From contig NC_067286.1 of assembly GCF_020740795.1 (NCBI RefSeq), positions 1,731,990-1,795,989 of the forward strand: DNA of 64,000 nucleotides, written 5' to 3'. Shown here in pieces: positions 38,601-48,308 of the stretch. Both the position numbers and the translations under genes were made by a program. This DNA is from Apus apus. Taxonomy: Eukaryota; Chordata; Aves; Apodiformes; Apodidae. Position 1 is the first letter of the stretch. The number at the start of each line of letters is the position of its first letter. The notes beneath the pieces were generated by a model. That model was not told where the DNA came from and did not search any database. It worked only from the letters and a program-made list of their open reading frames with translations.

Positions 38601-41600
38601 GCAGTGGGTAGGGGTGGCCAGAAGGCACCACAGGGGCAGGTATGTTGCCAGTCTTTTCGACTGTTATGAACATTGTAATTCATTTAATTGTACTTGTAAT
38701 CAATTTAATATGAAAAGTTGGTTGCACACTGGTCTTCTCCTGAGTTATTTGCAGAGCCAGTACCCTCTGTGCCTACTGCTTCTCACCTGGGAAGTCGTAA
38801 GGATGCAGGCAAGGATGAGAGTTGTGATCCAGCCAGTACCAAAGTATGAAACCATGAACCAAGCCAGAACTTCCATTGCAATAATATGGCCCAAGTAAAG
38901 AGAGAAGAACAAAGGGCTTGCTCTGAACAAGTTCATGTCCTCTGCTGTCTTCCTCAGGGCCCGGAAATCCTCCACCAGCTGGGACTGCAAAACAGACATG
39001 GCAAGACAGAGGATGAAGCTGGGTCAGGAATGAGTCTAAGGAAGGCAGACAAAGTTCCATACCAAGGAAGCTGGCTGGTTCTGGCACTGGTTGACTTCTC
39101 CAGAAGCAGGGAAGGACCTGCCTCCAGATGCAGCCAGGATGCTAGCTTTTCATAGGACTGTGCTATGAATAAACATCCTGAGCCCACGTCCTGACCTCCT
39201 GCACTCTGAGCTAGGAGAGTAATTCAAGCTGCTGCTGTGAATCAGCAGCATGACCTGGCTCTGTGGACAGTGACCTCAGCTGCTGACTCTGGTCTGAATG
39301 AGCTTTACAAGTGCTCAAGAGGCAGCTGGAGAAAGAGAATCCAGCCCTGTAACTTCTGCCTAATTCCAGGTGCTGAGCAGCCCAGATCAGAGCACCCACC
39401 AGCTATTTACCAGGTGGGTCAGCTCCCCTGCAGTCATTCCTGAGAAGCATTCCTGGGTGAGGGAGGGTGAGCACCCTCTCTTCTATTGTGAGTGGACACA
39501 GATAATCATAGCCTGTCACACACAACGGGCCTGGATTGAGTTTCCTGGCAGGAGCTCATCATGCCCTGCCCCCTGCCTGAATAATGGATGAACAGACTGT
39601 CTGGGAGGGACACGGAGCTGCCCTGAGGATGCTGAGCAGGTGGAAAAAGGAACTTGCTGGCTTTGCTGCTCCTCAAGAAAAGCCATCCAAAGGAGACATC
39701 TGGTTCAGAGGTGCCTCCTGATCATGCCTGGCACTAACATGGCTGCTCTCGTGGGGTTTTGCTGGTGCTGGGCTCAGCAGGATAAGCCAGTCTGAGTCTC
39801 AGGGAGGTGTTTCCCTGGGAGTTTACCTGTCAAGGGGAGCTGTGGAGTTCACACTGAGAGACATTCAAGCCTTGAGGTGGTGAGCAACTCGTTAGGAAGT
39901 CTCTTCAGACTTTGCCCGCTCCTCTCCTTCCCCCACCACAGGCAAGTGATGACCTGAGTTCTAGAGCTTGGTCACCAGAGAAGGGATAGCAGAAGGGACA
40001 CCAGTCACAAGAGCTGGTGCACATTTCCCAATCCACATGTTTCAGTTCCCATTTCCCTTCAAGTATGGGATCAGTCCAGCCTGGGCACATGGAATGGGCT
40101 GCTGGAAGTGGGACATTGTGGGGCTGTTTCCCACAGACATGATTACCATCAACAGAGCTGCTGGTGGCTCTGTGGGAAAGGAAAGGCTTGTACCACTCAT
40201 CTGCCACCTGGAGATGTTCAGTATTCTCCCTCTTTGGAGCTGCCTGTACTGAAGAGACCTTTATAATCTGCCTTTCCTCTGACCTGGAGGACATCCTGAG
40301 AGGAAAAGCAGTGGTAGGCCCATCATAAACCCCAACACAGACACAAACACTCACGTTTTTATCTCTGTCCTGGCTGGGTTCCCCTGGAGCAAGCTCTCCA
40401 ATGAGCAATGGCTTGAGAAACTTCTGCACCAAGGTGGGATTGATATGGAAGGCCTGGAATGCGTCCTGGAGTGGAAATACAAGTAAGTGTGTGAGATTCA
40501 GGAGGAAAGCTGTTGCTTCCTACCCCTTGTGTCAATCCCATCCATCTCGAGTGTCCTTCTCTGCAGTTGTCCCCCCCATGTCACTGCAGGAGGGGTGCCA
40601 GGGTGGCTGCCACCATGGTGCTCACTGCTCAGTGCAATACTTCTGCTGGAGGCTGATGAATTTGCTGGGCTAGCAGGCAAGCAAAGAGTGAGACATATGG
40701 TGGAAGGCACCTCAAGAAATTTGTTCTAAGCAACTAAATACCTAAATCCTGTTAAATCCCTCAGAAGGTAGGCAGGGAGGAATTTGTGTAAATCCCCACT
40801 GGGATATAAATACCCTTGGAAAGTTCAGCTGCCTGGAGGCAATTCAAGAGAGAGGGTGACTGTGGTGACTCAACCTGGACATGACTGCAGGTAGAACAAA
40901 CATCTTGGCACTAGCACAGCTGAGGAAAATGTCATTTTGGAGACTGTCTTTCTTTTTTTGTTCTGTCAAGATGAGGTATCTGACTGCTACCTTGACCCTG
41001 CTTTATTCTAGAACCATGTTCTAGCTCCAGAGGCATTTCTACCTCCATGCAACTCCAGGTAAAACGTCTTAGAAAGGAACCAAACCAAAACCTCAGTTGT
41101 TTACCAGAACTTGAAGCAACTGCTTTGAAGTGTTTGCTGTCAAACTTTGCAGTGGCAAGGGCCCCATTTGAAAAAGGCCTCACACCAAAAAAGCAGTTTG
41201 ATTCATTCCTCTGAAAGGTGTTTAACATTCATCTCCAAGAGCTGATAGTTATCCCTACCTGTGGTAAGACTCCTTGTCCTTTCTCCTGTGCTGTGGTCTA
41301 CAGCTGCTTGTCCCTCCAAGAGGCCCTTGGTGGCACTTGTGTGCACATTTTTTTTATTCAGGACATGCCCTGAGCACTGGGGACATTTTTACTGTGTTCT
41401 CTCAGACATATGATAAAAGACATAAAGAGCTTGTTAAGTTTCAGCAACAGAATCTAATTGAGGGATGATACTCAAGGTTGATGTAACTTGTGCAATAAAT
41501 CCTAGCCCATCCACTCCTGAGGCTGGGAAAGCAGGAAACCCAGCTGGAATAATATTTTTCTTATATATTTTCAAGCCTTCTTCCAATATGGAAGGGAAAT

Positions 41601-44600
41601 GCCTTGTTTGTAGAGTCTTTTTGATCCTGAGTTCGCCTGGCTCTTATTTTTCTGTACTCCTTCCCCTTTCCCCAGGTTTCTACCTACCAGTGTCCTACAG
41701 GTGCCTGGTGGGAGCCTAAATTTGAGGTATGTAGTTGAGATTTTGATCTTAACTGGAGTTAACTCCAGATGATCACTCAGGAGAGCTGTAAAAAATGTAA
41801 TTGCACAAAGAGCTAAGACTGGTACAGGGAAAACCAGTCAAAAACAGAAGTCAGGAGTACCATGCTTCAGTCTTTCCACCTGTGTCCCATGGCCTAACCA
41901 GAGTAGGGACTAACTAAAAATCTCACTTCTGGATTTCAACTGGGATCTTCAGACACCAGAGGGCAACTCCCAGAAGGGGCAGACTGGAAAGTGCTCCCTG
42001 CATCCAGCTGAGCCTCCTGGGAGTTGATCTCTGGTGTTTGAAGATACCAGCCAACAACCTTGTTCCCAAAGTCCACCAAAAATCACTAGAAGTTTCCACC
42101 TGATTCCAAGACTTTGGACTGAGCTTCAAAGGAGTGCTCTGAGCATAGAAATGTTGCTGTGGGAGGCAGATAAGTGGGGGGAGAGTGAAAGCTGATCAGA
42201 GACGTTCGACTGGAAGTGAAAGAAATAACATTTGAAAAGTTGGGAGATGCAGCACTGGGTGGGGGGTGGGTGGCAAACAGCCAGCTACAGGTGCAGGAGA
42301 GAAATAAAACTCTGTGGAAAGATTTAAAAACCTTAAAAGCCATAAAATGCCAGGGGCTATGGGGGAAGAAGTAAGGGAAAGGAAAAAAAAACAACCTCAT
42401 GTCGATGGGGGAGGCTACAATGGAGTAGCAGAACTGGGGGTAGCAGATCAGCCTTTGTTACTGGTGCCCCAGCTCTTGTAGCATTTTCCACTCTTGGGCC
42501 CATAAATGTTTCCCTGAAATGGAGCTCTGGTTGCTTGTTTCCTTCCCTGGGACAATTTGCAAATGATGTGAAAGAAGAGGGAAGAGCAGAATGAGGGGGG
42601 AAGTGAAGAACTGGCTGTATCTGCAGCAAGGTTTTGCAATTTTGGGGTGAAAAAAGGGGAAAGAGGAAGAGGGTGAATACATAAGAATGTTGTCTCAATA
42701 TTATTTAAGCCAATGGAGGGGAAAAAAAAAAAAAGTCTTTGGAGGTCTCTGCTGCCTGATCACCATGCTGGAGATCTTGCTTATTTGTGTGGTATTAACT
42801 GGGGGGGGGTCTCAGAACATCAGCTTCTGCACGACCACCTGGAAGGTATTTTTGTCTACCTGGGGCATCCCTGCCAGTAGCTTCTGTTTCCTGAACATGC
42901 TTATAAATGTTCTGTCGTGGCTCTGGCAGGGAGAGAATGCAGAGAATGGGCTTTTTCAGGGTAGCCTCCAAGCAGGAGAGAGAATGACATCTCCTGAATG
43001 CCTTCCTACAGTGATGGAAGGATTATTAGCTATATAATGTCTAGAGAGCTATATAAGTTCATGCTTCTCCTTTTCTAATAGATCTTGGATGTAAGATACT
43101 GCCTGAATCTTGGAATTGGCCTCAGTTCTGCAGTGGAAGAGATAAAAAGCAAAAGGTAAGTCTCTGGGAAGGGCCATGTGGGATTTCCACCTGACCTCCC
43201 CAGCTTTGTGGTTCTGGCTGAATAAGCTGAAGTGTCTTATGGGACGTGGGCAAGTGGGAATTACTCCACCTGCTCTTGGTGAAAAAAAAGAGCTGAATGT
43301 TCTTGAGGTGTGAACTGCAGCTGAGCATTTGAAGTGCTTAGTGCAGTCAGGACAAGGATGTCCTTTCCCCATCCTTGAAGATCTCTGACACAGAAGAGGC
43401 TGCAAAGGTGCCCCCTTCATTTTCTGAAGGCAACAGGGCATGATGTGATCCCAGACTTGGACGTTGCCTCAGCATGTTCAGTACAGCTCAAAATGAATGA
43501 CTGCTCCAGTGTTGTTAGTACATGTAGAGGAAATCTCTGCATAACCTGGGCACTCCTCCCCTGCCTGGTATGAGCTGAGCATGCTGAACAGAGCAGCTGC
43601 CATGGAAGCTCCTCAGTTAGCTGTCTTTGAGCATCCTGAGGTGAATCAGCTCACCCATGGCCAAGAAGGGTAGGTTTAGAGTGGCCTGCCATAGATGTGG
43701 AGTTCAGTGTGTCAGTGGGCAGCTGGTGGTAGATGGACAGAGATGATCCTCTAGAGGATGGGTCCAAGAGAAATGGATGAGATGCTGAGGTTCCTTTGGG
43801 GTGTGTTTGCTGGACTGCAGGTCCTGACTGCACCTGGTGCTAAGGAGAACCTGAGGAAGATGAAACCTAGTGAAGAGCTACGAGTGTAAACAGCTTAACC
43901 TGAATTTTTATCATTGCCTTTTCCTCCTCCCAAACTCTTCCAGTTCTGGTATCTTGCAACACAGAATGAAACCTGTGGGTTAAGCAAGGCCAAGGCTTTC
44001 ACAGCCTGAATGAAAGAGGTTTTTTTGGTAGGAAACTCTTATTCAGCCCAGGGAAGCTGGAAACCAGATGCCAGTTCTGGTTTGGTGCTCAGAAGGGTGA
44101 CGACCAATTTCAGAGCATTTTTGAGGCCATGCCTTCATGGAGGGTGCTCTGAGTAAAGCAGGAGGTGTGGGAGGAGAACCCTCAGGAGTAGAATCACAAC
44201 CCTGTGTTTCTGTCTCCCCTACAAAGATCAGAGACAAATCCAAGATGGTTTTTGATTTATAGGGGAGACACTGGAGTTAAATTCTTGGGGATAGGAGTCA
44301 AGCTCCTCTGCTTTCAGCACACCTGCCTCTAAGCAGCTGAAACTAAAACCTGGCCCATCTTTTTGAGGGAGAAAGCTATTGATTTATGATTTATTGGAAG
44401 GGGACAGGAATGCCCCAGCGCAGTTCTGTTCTCCAAGGAAAAGTGTGGAATATAACCCCAGGCAAATGGAAAGGAAAGGTTAGTAATTACTGCCAGTTAA
44501 TTCTGCCACACATGGAGCCACCTCCTTGCTCAGGTGTGAAGAGCTGTGGGACGTGAACAGTTAATGTCACAGCTTGGCCTCTCCTGCCCTCACCCTGCAC

Positions 44601-46754
44601 ATATTCCCACAAGCTCTGAGGCAGTTTCAATTTCATTAACTATGAGGAGACACCCAGGTCTCTGGATGCACTTCTGAAGAAGGTGGCTTCCAGGGAAACT
44701 GCAGGCAACAATCTCCCAGGCAATTTGTGCCTTTTCGCAAGGGTTTTGTTTGGTTTGGGGTTGTTTTTCTTTGTTTGTTTTGCTTTGTTTTTCTTTTAAG
44801 TAGCTGAAACAGGAGAGGCAGCTGAGATCAGCTATGAAGGAGGCTGTAGGGGCAGCAAATTGTTTTCATTTACTTATTATTTTTTTATCTTTTCTGTAGA
44901 AACCTGTAACCAAGTTCTCTAGAGAATTCTCTCCAGAGAAGGAGGGGGGGGAAGACAAAAAGTTGAAAAGCTCCTTGTGTTGAAGCCTCAAGCTCACCCT
45001 CCTTGCAGAAGCAACTTTGAAACAGGGACTGGCCTCTTGTTAACCCTTCCTTGTGGTTGGCTGCTGGGGGCTGAGGGTTGGACTTGATGAGCTTAGAGGT
45101 CTTTCCCAACCTTTAATGGTTCTAGGATTCTACAGCTCTGCACATCACAAGCTACAGAATCACAGAATCACAGAATAGTTTGGGTTGGAAGGGACCTTAA
45201 AGTTCATCCAGTCCCAACCCCCCTGCATGGGCAGGGACACCTCCCACCAGCCCAGGCTGCTCCAAGCCCCATCCAACCTGCCCTTCAACACTGCCAGGGA
45301 TGGGGCAGCCACAGCTTCCCTGGGCAGCCTGGGCCAGGGTCTCACCAGCCTCATAGTGAAGAATTTCTTCCTAATGTCCAACCTAAATCTCCCTGCTTAG
45401 AGTTTAAAAGCATTAACCCTCATCTTATCACTACATGCCCTAGCAAAACGTCCCTCTCCAGCTTTCCTGTAGGCTCCTTTCCTGCTGACTCCAGCATGTT
45501 GACATACTTTTTGATAAAAATTAAGCATGACATTCATCCCTATGAGAGGGAACTTCATTTGAGAACTGGAGATGATGTGGCACACAAGAAATCTAATGCT
45601 GTCTTGCAAATTACAGATAAACTTCACCACAAGAGAAGCATGTTTGGCACACACTGAAGAGGAGAAGACTCAGGCCACTTTGCTCATGAACTCAGAGCCC
45701 TCAGGCACAGCACAAACAAGGGAGAACAACAAACCAGCAGAGCCCAGCAAGCTCTCCCAACCAGTCTTCCAGGTGCTGCAAATAGAACTAGAGGGAATGG
45801 CTTCAAGCTGCAACAGGGTAGGTTTAGACTGGACATTAGGAACAGTTTTTTCACAGAAAGAGTGGTTAGAGACTGGAATAGGCTGCCCAGGGAGGTGGGG
45901 GAGTCACCATCCCTGGAGGTGTTCAAGGGTTGTTTGGATGTGGTGTTGGTGGAGATGGTTTAGGGGAGAACTTTGTAGAGTAGGGATGATGTTTGGACTC
46001 GGTGATCCCAAGGGGCTTTTCCAACCTGAATGGTCCTATGATAGTGATAGGACAAGGGGTAATGGTTTTAAACTGAGAGAGGGGAGATTTAGGTGAGATA
46101 TTAGGAAGAAATTCTTCACTCTAAGGGTGGTGAGGAGCTGGAATGGGTTGCCCAGGGAGGTTGTTGATGCCCCATCCCTGGAGGTTTTTAAGGCCAGGTG
46201 GGACAAGGTTTTGTGCAGCCTGGTCTAGTAGGAGGGTTCCCTGCTTATGGCAGGGGGGGGGGGTGGAACTTTTGATGGTCTTTAAGGTCCCTTCCGACCT
46301 TAAGGATTCCATGATTCCATCCTGAATGCCCAGGGCTCCGTGAGATGATGGCCGAGGAGCTGCAGCAATTCCCAACCAAACCCTTTTCGCTCCTAAAAGC
46401 AGCCAAACAAAAAGGGCTGAGCTGGGTTCGACCGAGCAGGTGGGAGAGAGGGAGGCAGCAGAGCCGCTGGCTCACTTCTCCATCCCCACCGGGAAAGGCA
46501 AGGACCTGTCAGAGGTGCCCTGGGGTGGGTGGTTTTTGGGTCCTTACCGTGGCATCTTCTCCGGCGCAGTGGCTGATCACTCGGTGACCCCCCGGGTGCC
46601 TGTTTGCCCACTTGGTGATGTTATAAACCTTGCGCTCTATCACCAGCCACTTGTCCGTCCTCAGGTTGTGCTTCTGGATCTCCTCCCAGGTGTAGCAGCG
46701 GAGCTGCGCCTCCGGCTCCCCCGCCTCCCCTCCTTTCTCCCCTCCTCTCCCCAT
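29553..46754 (-). CDS. FADS2: FADS2, front-end (delta-6 type) fatty acid desaturase, complete, 12 exons
   Basis: A membrane-bound ER acyl-CoA desaturase for the first step of long-chain polyunsaturated fatty acid synthesis. The twelve exons sum to 1335 nt, so 444 residues plus stop, equal to the mammalian length. Residues 1-69 hold the cytochrome b5 domain with HPGG at 53-56. The di-iron histidine boxes are HDFGH (180-184), HFQHH (217-221) and QIEHH (382-386). Hydrophobic segments fill exon 3 and exons 7-8. The N terminus ([20 protein letters not shown]) and C terminus ([14 protein letters not shown]) mark it as FADS2 rather than FADS1. The ATG at 46754 is in a good context (CCCCATGG). All introns are GT-AG. 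It is divergent from FADS1 with 10 kb between the start codons. One oddity is Phe at residue 270 where the paralogue here and human FADS2 have Gly. Regiospecificity (delta-6, delta-8 or delta-4) cannot be read from sequence. Confidence 0.96.
29605..31038 (-). other. FADS2 intron 11
   Basis: 1.43 kb with no recognisable repeat or second exon. Confidence 0.75.
31039..31164 (-). CDS. FADS2: FADS2 exon 11
   Basis: A 126-nt exon after TTCAAG and before GTAAGG. It encodes (H)[19 protein letters not shown] and [20 protein letters not shown] and ends IVG. Confidence 0.96.
32010..32089 (-). CDS. FADS2: FADS2 exon 10, histidine box 3
   Basis: An 80-nt exon after TTCCCAG and before GTGAGT. It encodes [20 protein letters not shown] and then NFQIEH, plus two bases of the final His of QIEHH. 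Confidence 0.96.
32125..32500 (-). mobile_element. CR1 LINE fragment in FADS2 intron 9
   Basis: GGAAAAGACCTTTTAGATCA, TCCAACCATTAACCC, then TTGCTTCTAATATCCAATCT and CAACTTGAGGCCATTTCCTC mark a CR1 subfamily end in - orientation, sense with FADS2. Its 3' end lies about 35 bp upstream of the exon 10 acceptor. Confidence 0.88.
33005..33101 (-). CDS. FADS2: FADS2 exon 9
   Basis: A 97-nt exon after TTGAAG and before GTAACT. It encodes (R)[19 protein letters not shown] and then [13 protein letters not shown], including the conserved QMNHI. Confidence 0.96.
33102..34356 (-). other. FADS2 intron 8
   Basis: 1.26 kb. No repeat family or coding exon is recognised. Confidence 0.7.
34357..34454 (-). CDS. 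FADS2: FADS2 exon 8
   Basis: A 98-nt exon after CCCTAG and before GTAGGA. It encodes [20 protein letters not shown] and then [12 protein letters not shown], a hydrophobic membrane pair, plus two bases of Arg. Confidence 0.96.
34642..34718 (-). CDS. FADS2: FADS2 exon 7
   Basis: A 77-nt exon after TTTGCAG and before GTGAGT, the conserved family length. It encodes (I)[19 protein letters not shown] and then RHRFWA. The expected (I)GPP reads IFPP, and the usual WVD junction reads WAD. Confidence 0.93.
35182..35242 (-). CDS. FADS2: FADS2 exon 6
   Basis: A 61-nt exon encoding [20 protein letters not shown] plus the first base of an Ile codon. The donor is GTGAGT. Confidence 0.96.
35243..37166 (-). 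other. FADS2 intron 5
   Basis: 1.92 kb. It contains a GT-rich low-complexity run (35696-35765, TTTGGTTTGGG-like) and a T run at 37031-37048. I see no other feature. Confidence 0.7.
37167..37292 (-). CDS. FADS2: FADS2 exon 5, histidine box 2
   Basis: A 126-nt phase-0 exon. It encodes [20 protein letters not shown] and [20 protein letters not shown] and ends VE. It carries HFQHH. It is one codon shorter than the FADS1 counterpart, as in other vertebrates. Confidence 0.97.
37578..37670 (-). mobile_element. CR1 LINE short 3' end in FADS2 intron 4
   Basis: GTTTAGGTTGGAAAAGACCT, TTAAGATCATCCAGTCCAAT and ACTACCAAGCCCACCACTAA belong to the same older CR1 subfamily as the copy at 32125. Confidence 0.82.
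38214..38315 (-). CDS. FADS2: FADS2 exon 4, histidine box 1
   Basis: A 102-nt phase-0 exon. It encodes [20 protein letters not shown] and then [14 protein letters not shown]. It carries HDFGH. Confidence 0.97.
38473..38550 (-). mobile_element. CR1 LINE short 3' end in FADS2 intron 3
   Basis: ATAGAATCATTTTGGTTAGA, then AAAGACCCTTAAGGCCATCA and CTGCCAAGTCCACCAACAC. It is a truncated copy in - orientation. Confidence 0.82.
38787..38984 (-). CDS. FADS2: FADS2 exon 3, first membrane segments
   Basis: A 198-nt phase-0 exon. It encodes [20 protein letters not shown] followed by the hydrophobic stretch [20 protein letters not shown] and the end ILTTSQ. Confidence 0.96.
38985..40354 (-). other. FADS2 intron 2
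   Basis: 1.37 kb with no recognised repeat or additional exon. Confidence 0.7.
40355..40465 (-). CDS. FADS2: FADS2 exon 2
   Basis: A 111-nt phase-0 exon. It encodes [20 protein letters not shown] and then [17 protein letters not shown]. The His of AFH is the expected second haem ligand. The donor is GTGAGT. Confidence 0.96.
45060..45136 (+). mobile_element. CR1 LINE short 3' end
   Basis: GGGTTGGACTTGATGAGCTT, AGAGGTCTTTCCCAACCTTT and GGATTCTA form the 3' terminus of an older CR1 type. It is antisense to FADS2. Confidence 0.85.
45156..45485 (-). mobile_element. CR1 LINE 3' fragment
   Basis: Three 8-base terminal repeats (AGAATCACAGAATCACAGAA) precede TAGTTTGGGTTGGAAGGGAC. The copy continues through GGGCAGGGACACCTCCCACC to CCAGCTTTCCTGTAGGCTCC. 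Confidence 0.92.
45782..46043 (+). mobile_element. CR1 LINE 3' fragment (older subfamily)
   Basis: TTTAGACTGGACATTAGGAA, GGAATAGGCTGCCCAGGGAG, CATCCCTGGAGGTGTTCAAG and GGACTCGGTGATCCCAAGGG end at CCTATGATAG. It is closely similar to the 3' part of the copy at 52585-53300. Confidence 0.9.
46044..46319 (+). mobile_element. CR1 LINE 3' fragment, abutting the previous one
   Basis: GATAGGACAAGGGGTAATGG, GGTGAGATATTAGGAAGAAA and GGTCCCTTCCGACCTTAAGG end at CCATGATTCC. It joins the preceding CR1 directly, so one probably inserted at the tail of the other. It contains a run of 10 G. Confidence 0.9.
46548..46754 (-). CDS. FADS2: FADS2 exon 1, cytochrome b5 domain
   Basis: 207 nt from the ATG to the donor GTAAGG. 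It encodes 69 residues including [20 protein letters not shown] and [19 protein letters not shown]. The usual HYAGEDAT is HCAGEDAT here. Confidence 0.96.
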
Positions 46755-46784
46755 GGGGACACTTGCTCCTTTGTCCCCCTTGCC

Positions 46785-46815
46785 AAAAAAAAAAAAATAA
46801 ATAAAGATAGATATA
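46785..46815 (-). other. AT-rich/T13 tract just upstream of the FADS2 start codon
   Basis: On the - strand an AT-rich stretch ends in 13 consecutive T, followed by GGCAAG, about 30 bases before the ATG, inside otherwise GC-rich DNA. It looks like a polypyrimidine tract before an AG, so a 5' UTR intron acceptor is possible but unproven. Confidence 0.45.
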
Positions 46816-47225
46816 ATAACCCAAGAAAAAGCCGGGGGCGACCTGTTCCCTGCGCTGCCGCTGGCCCTGCCGGCGGGGAAGGAGCTTTCCCCGGGCTCAG
46901 CCGCTCCCGGGCGCTCTCCCGGCGCTCATGTCCTCCCGTCTCTTTGTCTCTCTCTGCCCGGCCCTCGCAATCCCTCCGCTCGCTCGGAACTGCCCCCCCC
47001 CACACACCCCCCTTCCCCGAGGCTGCTTTCCACCCCCTCCTGATCCACTTTCTCCTGGCACACAACCCCTGGGAAGCTCAACCCCTTCCACCCCCCCCCC
47101 CGCCCCTTCATCATCATCATCCTCCCCCCCCCCCCCCCTTATCCCCCGTCCTCCTCCTCCCCCTCCAGCATCCTCCTCCATTCAGTACCGGTGAGGTTTC
47201 CAGAGGGATCAGCAGAGCTCCCGCA

Positions 47226-47230
47226 CCAAT
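47226..47230 (+). promoter_or_regulatory. CCAAT box, FADS2 promoter
   Basis: GCACCAATCCCGG on the + strand, about 475 bp upstream of the FADS2 ATG. Confidence 0.5.
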
Positions 47231-47263
47231 CCCGGCTCTCCCGGCCCCCAGCTGCTCCCTGCC

Positions 47264-47268
47264 ATTGG
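47264..47268 (-). promoter_or_regulatory. CCAAT box, FADS2 promoter
   Basis: ATTGG on +, so GGGGCCAATGGCAG on the FADS2 strand, about 510 bp upstream of the ATG. It faces the other CCAAT box. Confidence 0.5.
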
Positions 47269-47410
47269 CCCCGGGCGATCTTTCGAAGCCGGGACCCGCA
47301 GCCAGGGCTGCCCGCCAGCCCGGGGCCGTGCGGCGGGACCTGCGCCCAGCCCGCCCTCCTGCCCTCGCCTCCCGGCCCCGGGCTTCTGCCTCAGCCCTTA
47401 CAAACAGTTT

Positions 47411-48308
47411 GCTTTCCCCCCTTTCCCCCCCCTCCTTCTTTTTTTTTCTTTCCTCCCCTCCCCCCAACTTTTTTCCTTTCCCCCCTTTTTTTCTTTTCCT
47501 CCTTTCCCCTCTTAACCCCTTTCCCCCTTATTTCCTTTCCCCCCTTCTCCCTTTTTCCCTTCCCCCCTTTTTTCCTTTCCCCCCCCTTTTTCCTTTCCCT
47601 CCCTTTTTTCCTTTCCCCCCTTTTTCCCTTCCCCCCCTTTTTTCCTTTCCTCCCCTTTTTTCCTTTCCTCCTCTTTTTTCCTTTCCTTCCTTCCGTCCCC
47701 CCTTTTTCTTAACCCCTTCCCCCTTATTTCCTTTCCCCCTTTCCCCCTCTTTTTTCCTTTCCCTCCTTTCCCCTCTTTTTCTTAACCACTTTCCCCCTTT
47801 TTTCCTTCCCCCCCTTTTTTCCTTCCCCCCCCTTTTTTCCTTCCCCCCCTTTTTTCCTTCCCCCCCTTTTTTCCTTCCCCCCCCTTTTTTCCTTCTCCCC
47901 CCTTTTTTCCTTCCCCCCCTTTTTTTCCTTTCCTCCCCTTTTTCCTTTCCCTCCTTTCCCCTCTTTTTCTTAACCCCTTCCCCCCTTTTTCCCTTTCCCC
48001 CCTTTTTCCCTTTCCCCCTTTTTTCCATTCCCCCCTTTTTTCCTTCCCCCCCTTTTTTCCCCCTTTTTTCCCTTCCCCTTTCCCCCTTATTTTTTCTTTC
48101 CCCCTTATTTTTTCTTTCCCCCTTATTTTTTCTTTCCCCCTTTTTTCCTCTTTTTTATTTTTCCTTTTTCTTTTTCCCTTTTCCCTTTTTTCAACCTTTT
48201 TTTCTTACCCCTTTTGTCCCCCCTTTTTCCTTTCCTTCCCTCACTTTTTTCCTCTCCCCCCCCCCCCCCCTTTTTTCTTCTTTTCCCTCCCCTTTCTCCC
48301 CCTCCCCA
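47411..48308. repeat. Long polypyrimidine minisatellite upstream of FADS2
   Basis: About 900 bp of almost pure C/T on the + strand, built from variable 13-16-bp units such as CCCCCCTTTTTTCCTT. A distinctive interruption, TCTTAACC followed by C/T, recurs near 47513, 47708, 47781 and 47970, which suggests higher-order duplication. The - strand is purine-only. The very long Pro/Phe-rich open frame across it is a composition artefact. Confidence 0.95.

Larger units (their letters stand above)
40466..46547 (-). other. FADS2 intron 1
   Basis: 6.1 kb, the largest FADS2 intron. The part near exon 1 is filled with CR1 pieces (45060-46319). A T/GT-rich run lies at 44740-44800. The rest shows no coding exon. 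In mammals this intron carries regulatory variation; no specific element could be recognised here. Confidence 0.75.
46820..47400 (-). promoter_or_regulatory. FADS2: Putative FADS2 promoter / CpG-rich region
   Basis: GC- and CpG-rich sequence directly upstream of FADS2 exon 1, in contrast to the AT-richer intron. It contains two CCAAT boxes (47226-47230 and 47264-47268). CCAAT boxes bind NF-Y, known as a co-factor of SREBP-1 at mammalian FADS2. I could not identify a convincing sterol regulatory element. The transcription start is not determined. Confidence 0.6.

Noticed and set aside
47030-47140. Possible sterol regulatory element in the FADS2 promoter
   Set aside because: I looked for ATCACCCCAC-like motifs in 46820-47400 and found only weak, partial resemblance, so none is reported.
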